From: an uncultured Candidatus Saccharibacteria bacterium
Lineage (GTDB): Bacteria; Patescibacteriota; Saccharimonadia; Saccharimonadales; Saccharimonadaceae
DNA length: 64,000 nt
NCBI GenBank assembly: GCA_938036625.1
Contig: CALHQH010000020.1
Coordinates: 22,117-86,116, forward strand
Reading direction: 5' to 3'
This document shows positions 24,685 to 35,300 of the stretch, one piece after another. How positions within the stretch are numbered: position 1 is the first letter of the stretch; each line of letters opens with the position of its first letter. A model generated the notes under the pieces. That model had not been told where the DNA came from. It was given only the letters and a program-made list of their open reading frames with translations, and did not search any database. The position numbers and the translations under genes are program-made.

Positions 24685-27634
24685 TTCCTTGTCCTAGATC
24701 GATATGTAAGTGGTTACAAGAATCATCAAACGATTGCCATCCCTTTTGAGTGATAGCATTGTTTAATGCGCCACGTGCTCCTCCACAGGTTGACTGGCCA
24801 ATACCACCACCTTGAGGTAGCGCATTTGCATTGATCAACTCCTGTACTGCTTGAGCACATTCCTCACCAGCACCATCACCGCAGGAGCCAATTGGACTTA
24901 AGTCAACGGCTCTACCTCGAGGGTGCTGGCTGTATCCTCCTGCTGTCATTTGTGTGCGCATAAGAGACGAAACTGTGATCTTATGTTTTTGGCCGATCAG
25001 AAGAATGACTTGAAGAATCTGTGGATCGACATTACGACTATATTGGGTTGGTACTGAGTCTGGTATAGCTGGCTGGCCTTTTGCGGTATTTTCAATCTGG
25101 CTCTTAGGGGTTGTTTCGCCAGAATTCCAACCATAGTCTGCGACAGTAATATTTGGATTGTCTAAAATTTGCTGAGCAAGAGACTTAGCATCACCTGAAG
25201 GGAGTGATCCACCTTGAGATTGCTGTTGCCCTTGAGAACCACCACCATCGTCAACAGGTGGGTTGTCCATAGTGTCAACAACGCGCTGGTCGATAGTAAA
25301 CAAAGCAGCTAGCTTTTTTTCCTCAGAGTCAAACTTACAATAACTAGTGTCGACACCGTTCTCTCCATCGGTGCCTTTGCCACACTTCTCTTGCCATTCT
25401 TTGAGTGTACCACCGGTTGCTTCGCCTGTTTCTTCGTTATACTGGCCTGCAAGAGCATCTGCGACTTCCGAAGGGTCTTTATCCAGATCAAGTGCTCCAC
25501 GAGACACACTACAGAATGACTCTGCGCCAACACCCTTTAAGTTTGGGTCGTCACATGAGTTCCAAATCTTTGCAACTTTATCATCTTCCGCGTATGCCTG
25601 AGTGCCAAGTAGAGCAGGAAAAATATTCTTTGTTAGAGAAAGCATACTATTAGTAAAATTACCTAAACTAGAGAAACTACTCATATAAGGTATAAACGAA
25701 CTATAAATACTACCCATAAAGGTGTAGGGTGATGAGATATCAAAGGGACTATGATTGAGTCTATATTCTTGAGCATATGCTAAGTTAAGTTTAGCAGCTT
25801 CACGCTTATATGCGATTGTTTGGTCTGTGGTTAATACACCATTACCACCAGCTGCAGCTGATTCAGAAAACATATGTAATATACCGCTAGACATTGCATC
25901 ACCAGCATCTTCGCCTATTGTGGAGCTATCTACCAGCGTTCCTGCCATGGTATTAATAAGTTTGCCGAGAATTGGAGCCATAATACTTGATATGACAGGT
26001 GCAGCCATTTCTGAAACAAGCTGGCCAACAATACTTGTCCAGCCTCCAGCTACACTTAAGAGGAGCTGACCTGCACTACTGTTGATACCTGTACACGATG
26101 TTTTAAGGATACCAACATTAGCGCCAAGTGCGTTAGCGAGGCTATTCATTTTACGCGCCCATCCACCACCTGGAACATACTGAGTCCAGTTTGAGGTATC
26201 TGACGAAACTAAATCGTTATACATAATTTGCTTATAGCCATGGCTTTCAGGGGCAGATCGTTTTGTAATCTTACCTTCTTTGTTGACCCTTGTAGCCATA
26301 AATTTAGCTCCTAATTCGGCCATAGGCGTAGGGTTGCTTGTTCCAGCTCTTGCATGATCTGCAGCAATAGCAAACAAAGTTTCAAATTGGATCAATTGCT
26401 CCATTTGGATAGCTCGAATTGTTTTACTGATAGATTGGGCACCGTCTTGTACCATACAAAGCCCACCAGCAAGCATTGCAGCAATATTGCCATTTTTGCC
26501 GACACCCTCTTTGATGAGCTTGGCGGCAGCCTCTTTACTAACTGACTTTGATGCACCTTCAGCACCTTCACCAGCTATCTTTTTCGCTTCGTTGCCAATA
26601 TCAGTATCTTCGGTTATCTTTTCTTTCCCTTCTTCGTCGGATTCCTTCGCTTCGTATTTACCCTTTACTTCTTTGCCTTTGACGGCATTGTCAATACCTT
26701 CATCGACTTGTTTTTTGTTTTTTGCTTCGGCTAGACGATCTTTTTTTGTAAGTTTCCACTTTTTTCTAAGATTGGCAGCTACTTTATCAGAAAACACTAC
26801 CCAGCGGGGTGCGTAAACTTCGTGAATTATAGAGCGGACTTCCGTATCCTGGAAAAAGTTTTTTCTAAAGTCTGGCGAATCAATAACTTTTTTTGTACCA
26901 TCACTACGTGTAATGCGCAATTGGTCTGGTTTTACACCTAATAAGCCAACATCCTCACTCTTTATAACCTTACCATCTTTGAGAGCTTCGATTCTTCTGT
27001 TTTTTTCAAACCGTTTAATCATATACTTTGACAAACGACCATAGCGTTGGCAGACACGAAGTGTGGAGCATATACCACCAGTCGCCTTACCTTCGATACG
27101 CTGATACATAATCTTATGAGCACGCTTTTCAAAGCTGGTACTTTGTGAATCCCACTTGATGACTGAATTTTGCAACCAGTGCGAAAGAGAAAGACTGGCA
27201 AAATTTGCTGGCGTCATAGCAAGGAAACTACCCCCACCAAACATCATAATAGCGAGAGTGATTAAAGGCTTATTTCGTGCACCAGTTATTGTACCGCGTA
27301 CTTTACCAAAGAGAGAGGTTGATTTACTAGAAGCGGCAGTATTTACAGGTGAGACATTTGTATTCCACCCTCCTCCTGGCGCGCCTTCCTGGCCTCGGAC
27401 GGAGTTGGCATAGTCGCTGCCAGTTGCGCCAGTGCTGCTGGCGTTGCTATGGGCGGATGAGCCACTCCCGCTGTTCTCGCGCGACTGGAGGTCTTGGGCG
27501 GTGTTGGATTGGCTATAATCACCACTGCCAGCATGATTATTTCGGCCAGCGAAGGTGTCGTTGCTCCAATGCGTATTCCCCGGATTATGCCGGTCGAGAT
27601 CGGGTTTTTGCTGGGAGGGGATGGGGGTAGGCAT
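24671..27634 (-). CDS. Large T4SS-associated membrane protein with C-terminal M15-like peptidase domain
   Basis: 987 residues. Residues 1-120 are low-complexity Ser/Gly/Asn/Gln. One clear span follows near 130-155 (ITLAIMMFGGGSFLAMTPANF). A long Lys/Glu-rich region and further weakly hydrophobic segments (about 500-690) suggest more membrane contact. The last ~120 residues hold SQHPRGRAVDLSPIG (H-x6-D pattern) and HLHIDLG, the zinc-ligand motifs of M15/VanY-type D,D- or L,D-carboxypeptidases. It starts 4 nt after the VirB4 stop, in the same operon. It may combine a channel role with local peptidoglycan cleavage. Confidence 0.75.
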   Translation of the reverse strand: MPTPIPSQQKPDLDRHNPGNTHWSNDTFAGRNNHAGSGDYSQSNTAQDLQSRENSGSGSSAHSNASSTGATGSDYANSVRGQEGAPGGGWNTNVSPVNTAASSKSTSLFGKVRGTITGARNKPLITLAIMMFGGGSFLAMTPANFASLSLSHWLQNSVIKWDSQSTSFEKRAHKIMYQRIEGKATGGICSTLRVCQRYGRLSKYMIKRFEKNRRIEALKDGKVIKSEDVGLLGVKPDQLRITRSDGTKKVIDSPDFRKNFFQDTEVRSIIHEVYAPRWVVFSDKVAANLRKKWKLTKKDRLAEAKNKKQVDEGIDNAVKGKEVKGKYEAKESDEEGKEKITEDTDIGNEAKKIAGEGAEGASKSVSKEAAAKLIKEGVGKNGNIAAMLAGGLCMVQDGAQSISKTIRAIQMEQLIQFETLFAIAADHARAGTSNPTPMAELGAKFMATRVNKEGKITKRSAPESHGYKQIMYNDLVSSDTSNWTQYVPGGGWARKMNSLANALGANVGILKTSCTGINSSAGQLLLSVAGGWTSIVGQLVSEMAAPVISSIMAPILGKLINTMAGTLVDSSTIGEDAGDAMSSGILHMFSESAAAGGNGVLTTDQTIAYKREAAKLNLAYAQEYRLNHSPFDISSPYTFMGSIYSSFIPYMSSFSSLGNFTNSMLSLTKNIFPALLGTQAYAEDDKVAKIWNSCDDPNLKGVGAESFCSVSRGALDLDKDPSEVADALAGQYNEETGEATGGTLKEWQEKCGKGTDGENGVDTSYCKFDSEEKKLAALFTIDQRVVDTMDNPPVDDGGGSQGQQQSQGGSLPSGDAKSLAQQILDNPNITVADYGWNSGETTPKSQIENTAKGQPAIPDSVPTQYSRNVDPQILQVILLIGQKHKITVSSLMRTQMTAGGYSQHPRGRAVDLSPIGSCGDGAGEECAQAVQELINANALPQGGGIGQSTCGGARGALNNAITQKGWQSFDDSCNHLHIDLGQGNAAS

Positions 27635-27638
27635 GGGA

Positions 27639-29474
27639 CTACGACCTCACTGGCTGCTGGTATAAGCTGTTATTGGCCACCGGGTTGGTGGTGATGAATT
27701 GTGTCTCGGTCTCGCTGGCAAAAATGCGGATATGAACGTGGTTTTGCCCAGCAAAGAAGAGTCCATCGCCCACCGGGAAGTTAGACAGACGCTTACGCTC
27801 TTCCTCGGTGAGTTTGAAGACCTCAGCTAGCACATCTACCGCACTGGTCGATTGCTTTAGCAAAAGCTGGAGCGAGCTGTTTGCTACAATAGCCCGGCCC
27901 TTCTCGCTTCCCATAAAGTCCTCCACATCCTGCGTGATGGTCGTTAGGCCCAGAGAGTACTTACGAGCTCGCTTGGCTAGGCTATGGAGAAACTCCGCTG
28001 AGTCTTCGTACTTCATGAGCTGCCAGGCCTCATCGACGATCAGCATCCGCCGGCGCTGTACGGTGCGAGCGATATTCCAGATGTGGCTCAGCACAATATA
28101 CATCGCTACTGGCCGCAGGTCGTCTTCGAGGTCGCGGATGTTAAACACGACCATGCTGTTATTAATATCAACATTGCTTTGCTGGCTAAAGATGCCAGCA
28201 AAGGTACCTGTGGTGTATTTGCGCAGGCGCTGAGCTAGTGACGGCCCTGCCCCACCCATGTGAAGGAGAGTATCGTAGAGGTCGATGATCGTTGGTGGCT
28301 GAGAATTATGCGTCAGTGGGTCGCTGGTAATACCGGCCCGAGCATAGGTATCGATGAGCGCTTGGTCGAGATCGGCCTCCTCAGCTGGGCTGAGCAAGGC
28401 AATCTGCTGCCCGCCCACCAATGTGCCACCCAACATGAGCTTAAAGAGTCGCTGCAGGGTGATGAGATTGGCGCGCAGGGCGTCGGTTGCTTCGTCGCTG
28501 TCGATTACTCGGGGAAGGTCGAAGGGGTTAATCCGCGTATCGCTACTGAGGCTGAGGCGAATGTAACTGCCGCCGACTGCATCGGCCAGCTTCTGGTACT
28601 CGTTCTCAGGGTCAATGACGAGAATGTCGGTGCCGAGCATCATACTGCGCAGCGCCTCGAGCTTAACGGTAAAGGACTTACCAGCACCAGACTTTGCAAA
28701 GACGACCATATTCGCATTCTCGAGGCTAAAGCGGTCGAAAATAACGAGCCCTTGGTTGTGCTGGTTCACACCGTAGAGAATCCCCTCGCCATCACTGAGG
28801 TCGGCACTGGTAAAGGGAAAGCTTGTGCTCACCGCGCCAGTGTTCATGTTGCGGCGGACTTGCAGCTGGTCGGTCATTTGGGGGATGGTACTGTTGAGAC
28901 CTTGCTCTTGCTGGTTGCTGGCGGTCTTGCTGTAGACCATATTCTGGCCAAAGATCGTCTCGATGACGTGCTGAACGAAGCTCAGCTCCTCGAGGCTATC
29001 GGCATAGAGCGTGACGTAGAGCCCAAAGCGGAAGAAGCGCTCGGCCCCAAGCTGCAGCTGGTCGCGCAATTCCTCGGCATCGGCCAGGGCGGCCTCGCGA
29101 GCTGGGTCACGCACTTTACCCTTCTCGGAGTTCAGCGCCATATCGGCCTCAAGCTGCGTCACCTTCTTGCGGAGGTTGTTGAGGACGATCTCTGTCTCGA
29201 CGGGGTAAATAAACATGCTAATATCGAGCACTTGGTCGATGTTGATCAATCCTGACAGCCAGCCTGTGTAGAGCTCACGCGGGTAGCCATAGATGTAGAG
29301 TGTGCGGCCATACTTGGTGCCGATGCGGAAGTACGTGCTGTGGATCTCGAGACTGCTGGGAGCGATTAAGTCGCGCAGCGTCGTCATCCCCTTGATAAAG
29401 GCTTCTTCTACCTCTGCTTGCTCGCGCTCGCGCTGCTGGGCAGCAATGTCGATTGGATCGGGTCGTCGTGCCAT
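27639..29474 (-). CDS. virB4: Type IV secretion ATPase, VirB4-like
   Basis: 611 residues. Walker A AKSGAGKS at 260-267, the ILVIDPENEYQKL motif near 285, and Walker B with RMLIVDEAWQLM near 480; FLHSLAKRARKYSLGLTTITQD follows. This is the VirB4/TrbE/TraC ATPase that energises pilus assembly and transfer. The first ~230 residues match only the later part of the VirB4 N-terminal domain (LIAPSSLEIHSTYFRIGTKYG); the earlier part is encoded by the upstream gene. The two genes overlap by one base (TAATG), so the split halves should be made in equal amounts. Confidence 0.92.
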   Translation of the reverse strand: MARRPDPIDIAAQQREREQAEVEEAFIKGMTTLRDLIAPSSLEIHSTYFRIGTKYGRTLYIYGYPRELYTGWLSGLINIDQVLDISMFIYPVETEIVLNNLRKKVTQLEADMALNSEKGKVRDPAREAALADAEELRDQLQLGAERFFRFGLYVTLYADSLEELSFVQHVIETIFGQNMVYSKTASNQQEQGLNSTIPQMTDQLQVRRNMNTGAVSTSFPFTSADLSDGEGILYGVNQHNQGLVIFDRFSLENANMVVFAKSGAGKSFTVKLEALRSMMLGTDILVIDPENEYQKLADAVGGSYIRLSLSSDTRINPFDLPRVIDSDEATDALRANLITLQRLFKLMLGGTLVGGQQIALLSPAEEADLDQALIDTYARAGITSDPLTHNSQPPTIIDLYDTLLHMGGAGPSLAQRLRKYTTGTFAGIFSQQSNVDINNSMVVFNIRDLEDDLRPVAMYIVLSHIWNIARTVQRRRMLIVDEAWQLMKYEDSAEFLHSLAKRARKYSLGLTTITQDVEDFMGSEKGRAIVANSSLQLLLKQSTSAVDVLAEVFKLTEEERKRLSNFPVGDGLFFAGQNHVHIRIFASETETQFITTNPVANNSLYQQPVRS

Positions 29475-30433
29475 TAAAAATCTCCTTTGTGATATGCTGT
29501 CGAGGTTGGGACGGCTCCCTCACCCTTGCGGACGAAGGTGGAAGTCACGTTATTAAAGTCGCCCAGGGGCTCGCGCACCGCTGTGTCGGGGTTGTACATG
29601 TTGTAATAGAGGGTACCGAGCTCTTTAGTCTTGAGCTGCACTGCCCGCACACCAATCTGCATCAAGCCATTGAGGATGGTGTCGGCGCGGTTGCGGATCT
29701 CCTCGCGGGCTCGCTCGTAGGTTTCTTTGCTAATCTTCGTCACGGTGTTGGTGTTCTTAGGAGCAAAGAGCTTGGTGAAGAACCCTTTACTCTGGTCGAG
29801 AATTGTCCCCTCCCCTGCTGGGTAATACGGGATGACGACGTAGAAACTCTTGTCCATGATGTTGGCGTTTTGCGAGAGGTCGTCGATGAAGTTGATATAG
29901 TCTTCCATTAGCACGCTGAGCAGCATGTTGTCTTGGGTGCGCTGGATGGCGACCAGCTTATCCAAGTAAGGGCCAATATCCACCCGCTGCGAGCGGATGC
30001 AGATCTGCACTGGGAAGTATAGCGCATTGAGGAAGTTCTGGTAGCTATATTCTACCCCCTCGCGCTCACGAGCGCTCATCAGGTCAAAGTTGATCGACTC
30101 ACAGGCGATGACGGCGCGAAAGCTACCATCACCCATAATAATCATATCATCACGTAATTCTGAAAGGAGGAGGCTATTCTGCGTAGTAGCGGGCTTGGGT
30201 GGAGCCTTTTTCTTGGTGTCTTGAGTGGGCTGATCATTCGTATTACCCTGCACAGCTGGTGGCTGAGCTGGTGTTTGCACTGCCGGATAATTACCCTGCG
30301 GCGGAGCGGGATACTGCGGATAATTAGCTGGTACCTGGCCCGCTGGCGCAGCGCCCTGGCCTTGGCTATAGCCAAACTGGCTGGGTGGCCCAGCTGGTGG
30401 CTGTTGATTGTTGGGCGAATTTGGCGACACCAC
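29474..30433 (-). CDS. TraC-like domain protein (N-terminal portion of VirB4)
   Basis: 319 residues. Residues 1-100 are Pro/Gln-rich low complexity. From about 105 the sequence resembles the start of VirB4/TraC ATPases (LRDDMIIMGDGSFRAVIAC, then FLNALYFPVQICIRSQRVD). It has no Walker motif. Probably it pairs with the VirB4 ATPase encoded directly downstream to restore the complete fold at the inner membrane. It lies between the PrgI-like and VirB4 genes, the order I recall for Saccharibacteria and other CPR secretion clusters. Confidence 0.8.
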   Translation of the reverse strand: MVSPNSPNNQQPPAGPPSQFGYSQGQGAAPAGQVPANYPQYPAPPQGNYPAVQTPAQPPAVQGNTNDQPTQDTKKKAPPKPATTQNSLLLSELRDDMIIMGDGSFRAVIACESINFDLMSAREREGVEYSYQNFLNALYFPVQICIRSQRVDIGPYLDKLVAIQRTQDNMLLSVLMEDYINFIDDLSQNANIMDKSFYVVIPYYPAGEGTILDQSKGFFTKLFAPKNTNTVTKISKETYERAREEIRNRADTILNGLMQIGVRAVQLKTKELGTLYYNMYNPDTAVREPLGDFNNVTSTFVRKGEGAVPTSTAYHKGDF

Positions 30434-30448
30434 TCTCCTTCTTATTTC

Positions 30449-32311
30449 TTAGCGCAAAGGGATGACTATCTCATCATCGTCATCATCCTGACTAGCCTGC
30501 TCTTGATGTTGAATCCGGTTGGCTTCATTGGCAATGGCAGCAACGGACAAATCAGAGTTGCTGGCTAGTCTAATTATATCAGGCGAGACGGTGTTTGTGC
30601 TAGTGTTTGGCGGCAGATTGTTGCGTTGCTGGGCGAGCTGCTCCTCACGCAGGCGTTCCTCGCGCGTGGGGGTTGTCTTGGCGTAATAACTGGGGTCGAG
30701 CGGCTGGATGACCGACTGGTGAATACTGGGGTATGGGTTGTAGCTCACAGCCATATCGATGACATTTTTATCATCAGCCAGTGCTGAGCGCTCCCGGTAG
30801 GACACGGCAGCTGGGGTGGGTGCAGGAGCTAGCGTAGGCTGAGCCTGCGCGACGGGTGGCTGCTGAGTTGGTACTGGCTGCTGGGAAGGGTGTGGCGTAG
30901 GAGTGTGTGGATAATTGGGAGTTGGCGCTGCTGGGGTCGATTGCTCTGCAGGTGTTGAAGTGAAGGATGGCTGAGTATCGGTAGGAGGTGCTGCTTCAGC
31001 TGATGGGTAGCTGGGTGCAGTTGTGGTGCGCGTGGCTGGCTTTTGGGGTGGCACAAGCGGCACGGCATCGGTGCTGGGAGTGGCGTGCTGGCGCAGGTTA
31101 GCGTAGATCGCTTCGAAAGATGGTGCTTCTTCTGGTTTGGGCTCTGGCGCAGCTTCTGCTGTGGGCTTGGTCGGTGTGTAGGGCTTGCTCAGGGCATCGG
31201 GCAAGACCGAATCGTGTGGAATAACGGCCGGCAGTGCCATTGGCAGAGACTGGAGTGAGTCACGCTCTCGCGGCATAGGCTGGGGCTCGGCAGCAGGTGC
31301 TTCGTCACGCGGCGTGTCATCCACTGGAGAGAGCTCGTATACCTCGGTAGATTGCTGAGGTGGGTATGGGTTTGGTTGATCCTGGTAGGCGCTAGCATCG
31401 GGCAAAGGAGCTTGCTGATGCGACGATGCAGTGCGGTTCTCGGGGAAGCTCGTGGACGAATATGACACCGCTGGGCGCTGAGGCTCTGGTGCTGGGTATG
31501 GCGGCTCTGGCATACGAGGCTGAGGCGGCGACACCGGCGCAAAGCCAGCATCATCAACGGGTGGCTGGTACGGAGGTGTAGCCTGTGGTGGGATAGTTGG
31601 AGCTGGCTGTGGTGCTGCCTGGTATGGTTGCGGCTGAGTCTGCGGCCATGCTGGCTGATATGGCACAGGAGCTTGCTGGAGTGGCTGCCCATCAGCTACG
31701 GCAGGCAGCGCAGCCGCTGGGGCTTGCATGCGCTCGATGGCGGCTCGGCGCCGGGCTTGGTTTGATTGCTCAATGCGCCGCGTCATCGCCCGTGCTTCGC
31801 TACTGTTATCATCAAACATATCTGAGGTCTGCTGCGCCTCGAAGTATACATCACTAATCATCGACCCCTGTGCATCGGGCACACGAGTATGGCGGATAGA
31901 CCAGCCATGAGTATCGGCCAACTGCGACAGATACGCCAAGCGGCGCTCGGCCTCGTCTTGGCTGAGGTTCTTCGTTCGCTCAATCTCCACCTTCTCGGGC
32001 ACTGTAATCTCGATGAGTGAGCTGATGCCATCGGGCTGCCACATGCGCCGGCGTGGCTTGGTGTAGAATGATATCACCGCCGCGAGGTAAACCTCCATTG
32101 GCTGATCCTTGCGCAGCGGCAAAGCTAGCGCACCAAACAGCAGAATAATCGGCACCGGAATAACCGCCAGTGGCAAAAACACTTGCGACAGCCCCCACGC
32201 TAGCGCAATCCCCGCCGCCGCAACCAGCAGATAAATAAACTGGCGAAAGCTAAACGGCCCAAGAATCTTATCCTCTGCCTCTACATCCTGCGCAACCTTA
32301 TATCTCGACAT
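30449..32311 (-). CDS. PrgI/VirB3-like inner-membrane protein with long Pro-rich tail
   Basis: 620 residues. The first ~120 match PrgI-family proteins: KVAQDVEAEDKILGPFSFRQ, two closely spaced spans (about 27-70) and YTKPRRRMWQPDG. Residues about 215-540 are an extended Pro/Ala/Gln tail, far longer than the ~130-residue family norm. The last 60 residues are acidic (QDDDDDEIVI). PrgI acts like VirB3, docking the VirB4 ATPase. First gene of the operon: an extended -10 box (TGC TATAAT at 32333-32325) ends 13 nt before the ATG. Confidence 0.82.
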   Translation of the reverse strand: MSRYKVAQDVEAEDKILGPFSFRQFIYLLVAAAGIALAWGLSQVFLPLAVIPVPIILLFGALALPLRKDQPMEVYLAAVISFYTKPRRRMWQPDGISSLIEITVPEKVEIERTKNLSQDEAERRLAYLSQLADTHGWSIRHTRVPDAQGSMISDVYFEAQQTSDMFDDNSSEARAMTRRIEQSNQARRRAAIERMQAPAAALPAVADGQPLQQAPVPYQPAWPQTQPQPYQAAPQPAPTIPPQATPPYQPPVDDAGFAPVSPPQPRMPEPPYPAPEPQRPAVSYSSTSFPENRTASSHQQAPLPDASAYQDQPNPYPPQQSTEVYELSPVDDTPRDEAPAAEPQPMPRERDSLQSLPMALPAVIPHDSVLPDALSKPYTPTKPTAEAAPEPKPEEAPSFEAIYANLRQHATPSTDAVPLVPPQKPATRTTTAPSYPSAEAAPPTDTQPSFTSTPAEQSTPAAPTPNYPHTPTPHPSQQPVPTQQPPVAQAQPTLAPAPTPAAVSYRERSALADDKNVIDMAVSYNPYPSIHQSVIQPLDPSYYAKTTPTREERLREEQLAQQRNNLPPNTSTNTVSPDIIRLASNSDLSVAAIANEANRIQHQEQASQDDDDDEIVIPLR

Positions 32312-32375
32312 AGCTTATGTATTTATTATAGCATGAGGGGGATGAGTGGAGAGAATACAGCAATACTTCGTTATT

Positions 32376-35300
32376 TTATTTTTTACGACCTCGCCAAGAG
32401 AAGCGACCACCCCCACCTCCTTGGTTTTGGGTTTGATTCTTGAACGCGTTGTCAATATTATTTTTTACAGCTTCCTCGGCTGCCGAGACAAGTTGACTTT
32501 GCAATGCGGCTAGATCTACCTGATTTGCTCTATTGGCAGTCTCTACAGCCTCTTGTTTAATGTCGGCAGCTTTATTAATACGGTCAGGATCGCTGGCATC
32601 GAACCCCATAATATTTGCAACAGTTGCCTCTGGTGTTTCTTGACCACGCTCAGTTTGTAGGAACGTATTAAAGTTGGAGCGGACTCTTTCTTGGGCAGTA
32701 TCGTTAAGTTTTTCCATAGCGTCCTTAATAATTTTACTTTGCCCAGCACTCTTCGATGCTATCGTCTCGTTAGACATCTCACCATTATTGAGCCTGCTTG
32801 CTACTGCACCAATAAGGCCATTCTTTGCAGCGAGTTCAGTGCTAAATGCGCCATCTTCTATTTTACCAAGAGTACCAGCACCATACACATCGGCATCACC
32901 TCTACTGCGTGCACCAGATGCTGCAAGATATCGCATGTACCCCACTTCCTTACTGTTATAACTATCGTTGTTGCCAAGATCGCCAGTAGCTTTCAAAATC
33001 TCAAACCTTTGCTCAGAATTGCCACCTGACATAGCATGGTCAATTGCAGCAGCCCGTTCCATAGCTGTCAAGTTTCTTAAGCTACCTGTTTTCTTGTCTC
33101 TAATACTGCCCGAGACCGCTGCATCTGCAATATCCGTGAATGAATAGTTATTAGCGAGCCATGTTTGAGCTTCGTCTTTTTGCTGGTTGCGTTGTTCGGT
33201 CTCAAACTTGCTTGCAATCTGAGAGCGACGGTCGCTTGCTTGGCGACCACCAAGAGTATTATATAAGAAACCACGAGCTCCTGTTGCGTTAGCAAACTGC
33301 CCCATCATCTTTCTGTTACGCTCTTGTTCGCGTAATAACCTTGCCTGCTGGATACCGTAACCGATTGATGTTTTGCCCATATTTTCGCGAGTCTTTGCCA
33401 GAAGTTTTGCATTGCTTCGCATACCCATATGCTGTAACTTGGCTCCTAATGCTCCCATCGCTCCCATCGCTCCCATAAGTAAAGCTGGAGAAGCAAGAAG
33501 CGGAATAAACATAACACCAAGAGCTGTAATTTGGCTTGTTACATCATCCTTCGCGATAAAGATGGAGGCTGCTACTTTAGACATACCAAATATAACAGCA
33601 ATTGTTGGATACACTGCAAGTAAACTGAGGAACATCTTCCACCACTTATGGTAGAGTTTTTCAGTATTAGGAAGAAGAAGTGCCACAAAAGCAAGTGGTG
33701 AAATGACTGCCAATATAACAATACCAGCATTGCGACCTAATAGGATAATGAAAGCTAGTAAGAGTCCGATAAGTGCACCGAGTGCAATAGGGCCAAGAAG
33801 AGATATATTTGCAACCAACAGAGAACCCTCTGCCGCAACAAAGGTGCCAGCTGCAACGGTGCTACCACCAGCGAGAGCTACTTGAGCGGTCCTCTCGGCA
33901 AAACTTGTTTTGTCAGCACCACCAGAAGCTAGAGTATTAATGAAGCCATACAAAGATCCGCCAAGAACATTAGACATATCAATAAGGAATTGACAAACAA
34001 TAAATGAAACATTGATTAAGATAGATATCATAATCAATCTTGGTAATATCCGCTTAATTCCATAATTGGAAATACCAAGACTTGTGACGTGTGAATATAT
34101 GACAAACAGGAATGCAGCAATAAGCAGAATATTAGCTATATTGCGAAATGCTGACCATGATTCATTTGCAGCATCTTTTTGGAATATTTCGTGATCAAGA
34201 GACAAAAATTCACTAATAATCCCATATAACCCATCGATTACCTTGCCCATAAAGTTTACGACAGGACAAACCATCCATCCGATAGCACCTATTGCATCAG
34301 AGCATGTATTTATATCTTCATCCTCTTTATCGCTATCATATGTACCAGTAGCACTATTTGCGGTGCCATCGCTTTTGCCCATACCAGCCAGACAATTTTT
34401 GTATGCTTCATCGTTATCAGGGAATTTATTTTTGCAGTCGTCAGCATTCTTTGCTGACCGCCCTTGCTTACACTGGTCTATACCAGCTTTATTACCTGAA
34501 AACTTTTTCTCACAGGTATCTTCTTTGATCCATTTTGAATAGGCATCAGCTTTTGCAGCCATCGCTTTTGCTATGTCTACACAAGTTAGATTCGAGTTAT
34601 TTCCATTACTGTCGAATGCTTTTGTTTTTATGGTTTTATCCCAAGGCCCTCCTTTGACAGGGTTCATGTAGTAGTTCTTATTACTAACATTCCCCTTGCC
34701 ATCAGTTGTTTTAATGTTTTTTATAGAATACTTATCACTGTCAGGAAAATCCTTGTCTGTTACTTCGGCACCGCACCCACCTCGTAGTACGTTGTACCAA
34801 TATAGGTATTCAGCTGCATCACTCATCCTTAATTTAGCGTCTGTAGAGTGGACCCCTTTTGCTTTTAGTTTATCAGCAATAGCTTGTAAAATTCCACCAA
34901 AACCTTTTGCTAATGTAAAATCAACAGTGAATGGTCCAGTGCCGCTAACACAATCTTCATCATGGCCTGGGCTACTAGGAATGCGCTTTGCTCCAAAACT
35001 ACATAACATTTCAGTTGGTGACTTATAACCCCACAGTGTTGCTGCATCCTTCACCCAAGATGATTTCTCACCGCGGTCACAATAAAAAACTTGTGAGGCC
35101 GCATGGTTACCCCATGCTTTATCATTCCTAACATACTGCGAACCGACGTATTTTGATAAACTCTTAAAAAACCAAGAAGGACCTGAAGTATACCGCTCTC
35201 CTGTGAACCAATTACCCGCCTCAACTTCGTTTGCATCTATTTGATTACCATATATCTTCATACTATACGGTGTATTGGTTGCTTTAGGGTCATTTATGTG

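Noticed and set aside
28260..29255. 331-codon plus-strand frame
   Set aside because: Fully antisense to the VirB4 ATPase gene, which has Walker motifs; no domain in the antisense frame.
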